Assembly (NCBI GenBank): GCA_946886545.1
Contig: CAMPIU010000006.1
Location: forward strand, 1 to 21,207
DNA: 21,207 nt
Direction of reading: 5' to 3'
From: an uncultured Flavobacteriales bacterium
Lineage (GTDB): Bacteria > Bacteroidota > Bacteroidia > Flavobacteriales > Crocinitomicaceae
Shown here: in pieces, positions 15,982 through 21,207 of the stretch
How positions within the stretch are numbered: position 1 is the stretch's first letter
How the letters are laid out: each line of letters opens with the position of its first letter
The notes under the pieces: generated by a model
The model's database searches: none
What the model was told of the DNA's origin: nothing
Seen by the model: only the letters and a program-made list of their open reading frames with translations
Position numbers and translations under genes: made by a program

Positions 15982-16710
15982 ATGAAGTCCTTATTTATTG
16001 CTGCCTTATTCCTTACACCATGTTTCATGGCCTGGAACCAAAGCACGAGAGGTCAGTTCTGGTTTAGTGCCGGAGTAAAGCGTGAGCTAAAAAAAGATTT
16101 TGATGTAAGTCTAAATACCAATCTGCGACTGGATAATTTCGGACAATTAGCAACCTTATATCAGGAAGCAAGCATAAAGTATACAAAATTAGATTGGTTC
16201 AGACCTTCCGTTGAATACCGGATTATAACTGATTATGATGAGCGAAGAAATTACGACATAAGTCACCGCTTAAATTTCAATGCCGATTTCCGTCACAAAA
16301 TTGAGCAAATTAAATTTGGAGCTCGTCTGCGTTACCAGATGTATATCGGAGGGTTTACTACCACAGGTGGAGATTTAGATCCCGCTTTCCGGATCAAACC
16401 ACATGTAGAATGGGATAAACCGAAATCCAACATTACCCCGGAGGCTTCTGTAGAGTTTTTCTATAATCCGAATAACGATCCGTATGGCCGTACCTGGAAT
16501 CGTGTTCGTTACGGATTGACTTTGAATTTCAATTTACCAGGATCAAACGAACTTGGTTTGACCTATTATTACGGTCAAAAATTCAATGCTAAGAATAATT
16601 ACAACGAGCACATTCTTTCTTTGGAGTATACCTTTGAATGGAAAAAGGCAAAGAAGAAGAAAAAGAAAAATGACGACGAACTGGAAGAAGATATTGAGTA
16701 TCCGGACTAA
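15982..16710 (+). CDS. DUF2490 family outer-membrane barrel-like protein
   Basis: A 242-residue exported protein with signal peptide (~1-19, cleavage near AWNQS) and repeated amphipathic strands: 'RGQFWFSAGVKRELKKDFDVSLNTNLRLD', 'FRPSVEYRIITDYDE', 'HRLNFNADFRHK', 'IKFGARLRYQMYIGG', 'RVRYGLTLNFNLPGSNELGLTYYYGQKFNAKNNYNEHILSLEYTFEW'. This pattern, with many Arg/Tyr and an aromatic-ending final strand, is that of the DUF2490 family of Bacteroidota, thought to be small outer-membrane barrels of unknown role. After the last strand it carries an unusual charged tail: a Lys run (KKAKKKKKKN) followed by an acidic stretch (DDELEEDIEYPD). It begins directly at the stop codon of the lipoprotein gene, suggesting a lipoprotein-barrel pair. 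Confidence 0.82.
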   Translation: MKSLFIAALFLTPCFMAWNQSTRGQFWFSAGVKRELKKDFDVSLNTNLRLDNFGQLATLYQEASIKYTKLDWFRPSVEYRIITDYDERRNYDISHRLNFNADFRHKIEQIKFGARLRYQMYIGGFTTTGGDLDPAFRIKPHVEWDKPKSNITPEASVEFFYNPNNDPYGRTWNRVRYGLTLNFNLPGSNELGLTYYYGQKFNAKNNYNEHILSLEYTFEWKKAKKKKKKNDDELEEDIEYPD

Positions 16711-16797
16711 TTGAAAATTGAGAATGGAAAAATTGAAAAGATAGAATCCGTTTAAAAACTTTCCATTCCGATAGCTATCGGATTACATTTTCAAATT
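16709..16797. repeat. Degenerate palindrome copy between DUF2490 gene and rodA; bidirectional terminator
   Basis: The core TCCGATAGCTATCGGA (16767-16782) and the right arm ATTACATTTTCAA are shared with the perfect palindrome at 642-689. The left side has an extra nested inverted repeat (GAATGGAAA 16722-16730 / TTTCCATTC 16760-16768) and an outer pair TTGAAAA 16711-16717 / TTTTCAA 16787-16793. It fills the gap between two convergent genes and ends at the rodA stop. Confidence 0.7.
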
Positions 16798-18193
16798 AAA
16801 AAAGTACATCTCTGCGCTGACTATCCAACTTCAGCAGGATAAACAAGAGCATCGAGAACGACATTAAAGATGATCCTCCATAACTAAAGAATGGCAGCGG
16901 AATTCCGATTACCGGAGCTAAACCGATGTTCATCCCGATATTGACGGCAAAGTGGTAAAAGACGATCATAGCTACACAATAGGCATAAACCCTGTTGAAG
17001 GTCGAGCGCTGACGTTCAGCTATAACGATGATCCGGAATAACATTCCCATAAAAAGAACTACAATTACCAAGCTTCCCATGAACCCCCATTCTTCTGCCA
17101 GCGGACAAAAGATAAAATCCGTTTCGCTCTCAGGGACATGATTTGAACGAACACTGGCCACACTCGCCTTTTTATATCCTTTCCCGAAAAGTCCGCCGGA
17201 CCCAACCGCAGCCATGGCCCTATTACGGTTGTAATCCTTTCCGTCATCGTCTTTACGTAAACCAAGAACCAATTCAATACGGTCTTTTTGGTGAGGAGCT
17301 AAACTGGAAAAAGAGAAGTTAACAGTTGTTGAAACGGCAACCGATAAAAACCAGCCTGTAACGATAATTAAAAGAACCCTTTTCTGATCACGCCTGGATG
17401 AGATCCAGCGCAAAATTAAATACGCGATCAGTGCTATTAAAGTAATTACGGTAATTACTCCATAAAAACCTGGGATCAAAACGCCCCGCATATAGGTAAA
17501 TTCATACTTGTTTCCGCTCATCAAAAGCGTTACAATGGAGAGAAATACAACGTAGAATAAAATTGGAATAAAGTGGCTTCCGACCCATGTTTCTTTAAAA
17601 CGAACTCCCGGAATAGCATTAACCAGTTTCAACACCAAAGGATCAAAAGTAATTCCTTCACGGTACAGGACGAAGAAAAAGGAAGTAAATACGACAAATG
17701 TTCCGGCATCCGGTTGAAGCAAGATCATTACCATCGGTACCATGACAATTGCCAGAGCTATAAAGACCGTCTGAACATTTTGGTTCTTAACGTTGACTGT
17801 TGAAATATAGCGTGAGAGAACAATTGCTGTACCGATCTTCATAAATTCGGCAGGTTGAATTCCCATCGAACCGATTCCCAACCAAGCCCGCGCACCGTTT
17901 ATCGGTGGTGTGAAGAGAACTACGATCAATAAGGAAAAACAAAACAAGTAAATGGGTATAGCAAACTTCCGGTAAATATCCGAATCAATCAGGAAAACAA
18001 GAAATCCCAGGAAAATAGAGATTCCTACCCACATGATCTGCTTCCCGTATTTCTGGGAAAAATCAAAAATATTGGGATGATCCGGATCATAAGCTGCAGA
18101 GTAAACATTGGCAATTCCCATACCCAGCATGATGACTACAATTGAAAGTAACCACCAGTCTACATATTGCGTCAGCGAATCGTCTCTTCTCAT
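16796..18193 (-). CDS. rodA: Peptidoglycan glycosyltransferase RodA (SEDS family)
   Basis: Polymerises lipid II into glycan strands at the lateral wall together with PBP2. 465 residues with about ten membrane helices, longer than the ~370 of E. coli because of an extra loop/helix region near 180-290. SEDS hallmarks are present: 'NGARAWLGIGSMGIQPAEFMKI' (99-120), 'LQPDAGT' (159-165), the catalytic Asp D359 in 'HVPESETDFIFCPLAEEWG', and the C-terminal 'GIPLPFFSYGGSSLM'. It is the last gene of mreC-mreD-mrdA-rodA but is separated from mrdA by 248 bases holding a diverged tandem repeat, so its expression may not follow mrdA exactly. The 3' end overlaps the palindromic repeat at 16709-16797. Confidence 0.96.
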   Translation of the reverse strand: MRRDDSLTQYVDWWLLSIVVIMLGMGIANVYSAAYDPDHPNIFDFSQKYGKQIMWVGISIFLGFLVFLIDSDIYRKFAIPIYLFCFSLLIVVLFTPPINGARAWLGIGSMGIQPAEFMKIGTAIVLSRYISTVNVKNQNVQTVFIALAIVMVPMVMILLQPDAGTFVVFTSFFFVLYREGITFDPLVLKLVNAIPGVRFKETWVGSHFIPILFYVVFLSIVTLLMSGNKYEFTYMRGVLIPGFYGVITVITLIALIAYLILRWISSRRDQKRVLLIIVTGWFLSVAVSTTVNFSFSSLAPHQKDRIELVLGLRKDDDGKDYNRNRAMAAVGSGGLFGKGYKKASVASVRSNHVPESETDFIFCPLAEEWGFMGSLVIVVLFMGMLFRIIVIAERQRSTFNRVYAYCVAMIVFYHFAVNIGMNIGLAPVIGIPLPFFSYGGSSLMSFSMLLFILLKLDSQRRDVLF

Positions 18194-18253
18194 TTATTTT
18201 TTCTTAGCAGCTAATTCCTATTTTTGCATAAAGCCTTTGGCTTTTATACCATC

Positions 18254-18456
18254 TTAATTCCTCTTTGTTGAACTGCACTAACGCTTGTCCCTCGCTTTAA
18301 GCAATATGAATTGCTTCACTCAGTCTTCACAAACTACGTTTGCTCTTATCAAAAGCTATGGCCGGTTCCTCATTGCTACCGCACTAACGTTTACCTGCGG
18401 TGCATACTTCTTCGTAAGTGTTGCAACTCAGTCTTCACCAGCTACCGCTGGCTCTT
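18254..18456. repeat. Diverged ~107-bp tandem repeat between rodA and mrdA
   Basis: Unit A (about 18254-18350) and unit B (about 18362-18456) share TTCCTC (18257/18365), GCACTAACG (18275/18381), ACTCAGTCTTCAC (18318/18426) and a terminal GCTCTT, each 106-108 bases apart. After the longest shared block each unit has a small hairpin with different bases: CAAAC-TAC-GTTTG in A (18330-18342), CCAGC-TACC-GCTGG in B (18438-18451). Unit B runs into the mrdA 3' end and covers its stop codon. The rest of 18194-18441 holds nothing else I recognise. Confidence 0.7.
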
Positions 18457-20331
18457 CTTCTTCATCGGCTTTGCCTTCACATTCAATAGATTCGCTGAAA
18501 TAATCATTTGCTCTTTGGCCTTATCCTTCACTTTTCTATGAATGTATTTATCGATCATCAATCCGGCAGTTGGTGCAGCCCAAACTCCTCCGAAACCGGC
18601 ATTTTCAATAAACACCGCTATTGCAATTTTCGGGTTTTCCATTGGTGCAAATGCAAGAAATACGGAGTGATCTTCCCCATGTGGATTTTGCGCAGTACCC
18701 GTTTTCCCGCAAACAGTTACTCCTTCCACAACGGCACGTTTTCCGGTTCCACCTGGTTCGTAACACACTCTTCTCATTCCTTCAATGATCGGATCAAAAT
18801 TGTGCGAATCGATCTTTGTTCTATGCACAACTTTAAATTGAGGAAGTGGTCCTTTATTTCCGATCGACCTCACGAAATGCGGTGTGTAATACCATCCTTT
18901 ATTTGCAATAATGGCAGCAATATTCGCCATTTGAAGTGGAGTAACTTTTACTTCCCCCTGCCCGATTGAAATGGAACGAATGGTAGAAAAAGCCCAGGTA
19001 TTATGTCCATACCACTTATCGTAATAGGCAGAGTTCGGGATCAATCCGGAACGCATCCCGGTAACATCTGTGTCAAACTGACTTCCCAAACCAAAACTCA
19101 TGATATAGTCATACCATATATTCAATCCGAGTTCGGCATCTGCAAAAATAGACTTCTTTTTTCCTTGCTGGATGATCCGTCTCATTACATAGTAGAAATA
19201 CGGATTACAGGAGTTTTTAATCCCGTCGGGCAAATTGTTGGCATTCGGGTGGTTGTGACAACCCACCATTGATTTTGTACACGGGAATCCCGATTCAGGA
19301 GTAATGACCCCTTCCTGCAGACCGATTAACGACTGCAATAGTTTAAAGATGGAACCCGGAGGATATTCCGCAGCCAAGGGTCTCGGATACAACGGTTTCC
19401 CTTCATCAAGGAGCAACAGTGGGTAATTCTTTCCAATATTTCTTCTTCCCACCAAAATATTCGGGTCAAAACTCGGGGCAGAAACCAAGGCCAGGATTTC
19501 TCCTGTTTTAGGCTCAATAGCCACAATACATCCGCGTTTATTCTGCATCAGTTTTTCACCGTAAACCTGAAGCTGGATATCCAAGCCTAAATGCAAAGCC
19601 GGACCTTGCTCAGCCAAAGTATCATACTTTCCTCCGGCATAAGATTCGATCGCATTGTTCAAAGCTGAAGTTACGATGTACTTGATTCCTTTTTGACCTC
19701 TCAATTGCTTTTCGTAATACCGCTCAATTCCTGCTCTTCCGATTTGGTCACCGGGACGGTAAAAACGATCTTCTTCAATTTCTTCTTTGGAAACTTCATT
19801 CAGATAACCAAAGATATTAGCTCCTCCGGAATAAGGATAACTTCTCATAGATGTCAAATCCTCATAAAATCCGGGAAATCTTTCAAGGTGAGGGGCAATG
19901 CGGGTAATTTCATCAATGGTCAATTCCTTAATAAAAGGATACGGACGCTGTTTTTGATAATTTGCTTGTAATTTCCCTGTATTGGGATTGAGGTATTTAC
20001 CTTCTCCTTTTTTGATTTGATAAAAGCGGTCTTTCACTTCCTGTGGAGTCCACCCGACCAATTTTGCAAATGCAACGGTATCAAAATCGTGGATATCCTC
20101 TTCTTTCATCATCAAGTTGTAGTAACTTCTGTTTGTTACCACTTTCTTGTTATGTCTGTCGAAAACAATTCCTCTCGGAGGTGTAATTTCTTTTCTCTTC
20201 TCTGCAATTTCCTGGGCTCTCAGTTTCCATGAATCATCTACTACCTGCATGAAGAAGAGGCGAATCAGGTAAATAGACCCGACCAGGATAAAAAATACCA
20301 GGATGACGTATTTCCTTCCATCCAAATTCAT
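18442..20331 (-). CDS. mrdA: Penicillin-binding protein 2, elongation-specific transpeptidase
   Basis: Class B PBP that cross-links new wall along the cell cylinder with RodA as its glycosyltransferase. 629 residues: one N-terminal membrane anchor (~9-30), a pedestal/dimerisation domain starting 'EITPPRGIVFDRHNKKVV' (48-65) and including 'YPYSGGANIFGYLNEV' and 'GRAGIERYYEKQLRG', then the transpeptidase domain with SxxK at S327 ('PPGSIFKL'), SxN at S374 ('KNSCNPYF') and KTG at 543-545 ('CGKTGTAQNP'). The ATG overlaps the mreD stop (ATGA, 20328-20331). The last few codons and the TAG fall within a tandem repeat, so the basic tail 'MKKKSQR' may be partly repeat-derived. Confidence 0.97.
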   Translation of the reverse strand: MNLDGRKYVILVFFILVGSIYLIRLFFMQVVDDSWKLRAQEIAEKRKEITPPRGIVFDRHNKKVVTNRSYYNLMMKEEDIHDFDTVAFAKLVGWTPQEVKDRFYQIKKGEGKYLNPNTGKLQANYQKQRPYPFIKELTIDEITRIAPHLERFPGFYEDLTSMRSYPYSGGANIFGYLNEVSKEEIEEDRFYRPGDQIGRAGIERYYEKQLRGQKGIKYIVTSALNNAIESYAGGKYDTLAEQGPALHLGLDIQLQVYGEKLMQNKRGCIVAIEPKTGEILALVSAPSFDPNILVGRRNIGKNYPLLLLDEGKPLYPRPLAAEYPPGSIFKLLQSLIGLQEGVITPESGFPCTKSMVGCHNHPNANNLPDGIKNSCNPYFYYVMRRIIQQGKKKSIFADAELGLNIWYDYIMSFGLGSQFDTDVTGMRSGLIPNSAYYDKWYGHNTWAFSTIRSISIGQGEVKVTPLQMANIAAIIANKGWYYTPHFVRSIGNKGPLPQFKVVHRTKIDSHNFDPIIEGMRRVCYEPGGTGKRAVVEGVTVCGKTGTAQNPHGEDHSVFLAFAPMENPKIAIAVFIENAGFGGVWAAPTAGLMIDKYIHRKVKDKAKEQMIISANLLNVKAKPMKKKSQR

Positions 20332-20846
20332 CGTACTGCTTTTTTGTTAGAGATGAAAATAAATTGCACCAATAAACTCAATAAGAAAGAGCTTGGAACA
20401 CTTAATCCGATTTTAAGCAAAATCCAGATAAATTCATTCAACTTAAACGATTCTATTGAAAAAAACCAGGTGTGATGAATGAGCAATAAAGTGCCGTATG
20501 AATAAAGGAACCAGCGTCCGCCCATTGAATAGACATTCACGGATTCAACAGCTTCATAACCGTCTCTTGGTGATAACCATTTAAAGATAATCGGTCTGAA
20601 AAAGGCCATAACCACTGCACTTGATGCGTGAAGTCCAAAAGTATTCGAAAAGGAATCAATTACTAATCCAAAAGCAAAACTGACCAGCATTAACGGGACC
20701 GCTCCCATCTGAAAAGGCAACATGAAAATGAACAATGGATAAATCATTGCATATAAGCCCAGTCCCGGCTCCAGGTTGTTCAGAATCAGTACTTGAAACA
20801 GTACGAATAAACCAAAACGAATGCTATTTAAAACAAAACTATTCAC
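20328..20846 (-). CDS. mreD: Rod-shape-determining protein MreD
   Basis: Inner-membrane partner of MreC in the elongasome. 172 residues, almost entirely hydrophobic with about five helices: 'SIRFGLFVLFQVLILNNL', 'AMIYPLFIFMLPFQMGAVPL', 'LVSFAFGLVIDSFSNTFGLH' and a C-terminal 'SFLLSLLVQFIFIS'. The 'GLVIDSF...GLHASSAVVMAFFRP' block is characteristic of Bacteroidota MreD. The start is GTG (20844-20846), directly after and in the same frame as the mreC TAA, so only one stop codon separates the two proteins; the 3' end overlaps the mrdA ATG by four bases. Translation of the three is therefore tightly coupled. Confidence 0.92.
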   Translation of the reverse strand: MNSFVLNSIRFGLFVLFQVLILNNLEPGLGLYAMIYPLFIFMLPFQMGAVPLMLVSFAFGLVIDSFSNTFGLHASSAVVMAFFRPIIFKWLSPRDGYEAVESVNVYSMGGRWFLYSYGTLLLIHHTWFFSIESFKLNEFIWILLKIGLSVPSSFLLSLLVQFIFISNKKAVR

Positions 20847-21207
20847 TTAAAAATCCTCCTCTTCTTTATCGGGCGGAATTCTTCCTTCCAGCTCTCTTAA
20901 TTCATCCAACTTAACATTCTTGATCACATATACATGCTGAATAGTTCTAAAATCTTCTGCAATTCTAACCTGCAAATCCCACAATGGTTTTCCTTCAATG
21001 GATTTGCGTTTAGTTATCACACCAACGGGAATGCCTTTCGGAAAAATTCCGGACCCGCCACGGGTAATTACTTTCGTGAATTTCTTAATAGTGATGTCGT
21101 TTGAGATTCCTGAAATTTGACAAATTTTCGGATTTATTCCGTCCCATTTTAACAATCCAAAAGCCCCGCCATCACGCATACTGACATCAAAATTGATGTT
21201 CTTAGAC
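20847..21207 (-). CDS. mreC: Rod-shape-determining protein MreC, C-terminal part (5' end outside window)
   Basis: The frame is open to the window edge; an internal ATG at 21179 is not the start because coding sequence ('KNINFDVS') continues upstream. MreC is a periplasmic, membrane-anchored scaffold that activates PBP2/RodA. The ~120 residues seen match the C-terminal beta-barrel domain: 'VSMRDGGAFGLLKWDG', 'VITRGGSGIFPKGIPVGVI' (the common MreC 'SG..GIFPKGIPVG' motif) and 'LQVRIAEDFRTIQHVYVI', ending in an acidic tail 'PPDKEEEDF'. The TAA abuts the mreD GTG. Confidence 0.93.
   Translation of the reverse strand, partial: SKNINFDVSMRDGGAFGLLKWDGINPKICQISGISNDITIKKFTKVITRGGSGIFPKGIPVGVITKRKSIEGKPLWDLQVRIAEDFRTIQHVYVIKNVKLDELRELEGRIPPDKEEEDF

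Noticed and set aside
18508..18969. 153-codon plus-strand ORF
   Set aside because: It is wholly antisense to the conserved transpeptidase domain of mrdA, with composition typical of a shadow frame.

Overview
The window reads as chromosomal housekeeping DNA from a low-GC member of the Bacteroidota, most likely order Flavobacteriales (a Fluviicola/Crocinitomicaceae-like organism; this is inference). Supporting marks are type IX secretion (T9SS) sorting tails of both the A and B kind, a PorP/SprF protein, a DUF2490 protein, the Bacteroidota-only IPExxxVDY protein next to pyruvate kinase, and several promoters of the Bacteroidota form (TTTG/TTG, about 19-21 bp, TAnnTTTG).

Layout. 1-644 (+) is the 3' end of a lamin-tail/FlgD-like surface protein. 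It converges on a minus-strand block: acpP, fabF, rnc, then the IPExxxVDY gene overlapping pyk (692-4910). Divergent from acpP, 5071-6289 (+) carries purN and a MarC-family gene broken by one extra G. 6290-6697 has no gene and holds only short repeats. Minus-strand mreB (6749-7774) follows with a fully palindromic terminator, then a T9SS type A secreted protein (8021-9238), purH (9505-11037), and a tight two-gene unit: a 1027-residue CotH-kinase/lamin-tail/TSP3 protein with a type B sorting domain and a PorP/SprF protein (11245-15374). Divergent from it, 15556-16710 (+) encodes a small lipoprotein and a DUF2490 protein. 16796-21207 (-) is the elongasome operon, in transcription order mreC (cut by the window edge), mreD, mrdA (PBP2), rodA.

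How they work together. acpP-fabF supply fatty-acid synthesis with rnc co-transcribed. purN and purH are two steps of purine synthesis. MreBCD, PBP2 and RodA form the rod-shape wall-synthesis machine, but mreB lies about 13 kb from mreC, with purH and the secretion genes between them. The cargo/PorP pair probably works as a unit: a calcium-binding, kinase-fold surface protein and the outer-membrane partner that helps export or anchor it.

I found no CRISPR array, intact mobile element, tRNA or rRNA, and no clearly new multi-gene system. The most notable items are the CotH/PorP export unit, a diverged tandem repeat with apparently compensating hairpins between mrdA and rodA, a dispersed palindrome family at convergent gene ends, the frameshifted marC, and an unusual Asn at a metal-ligand position of RNase III.
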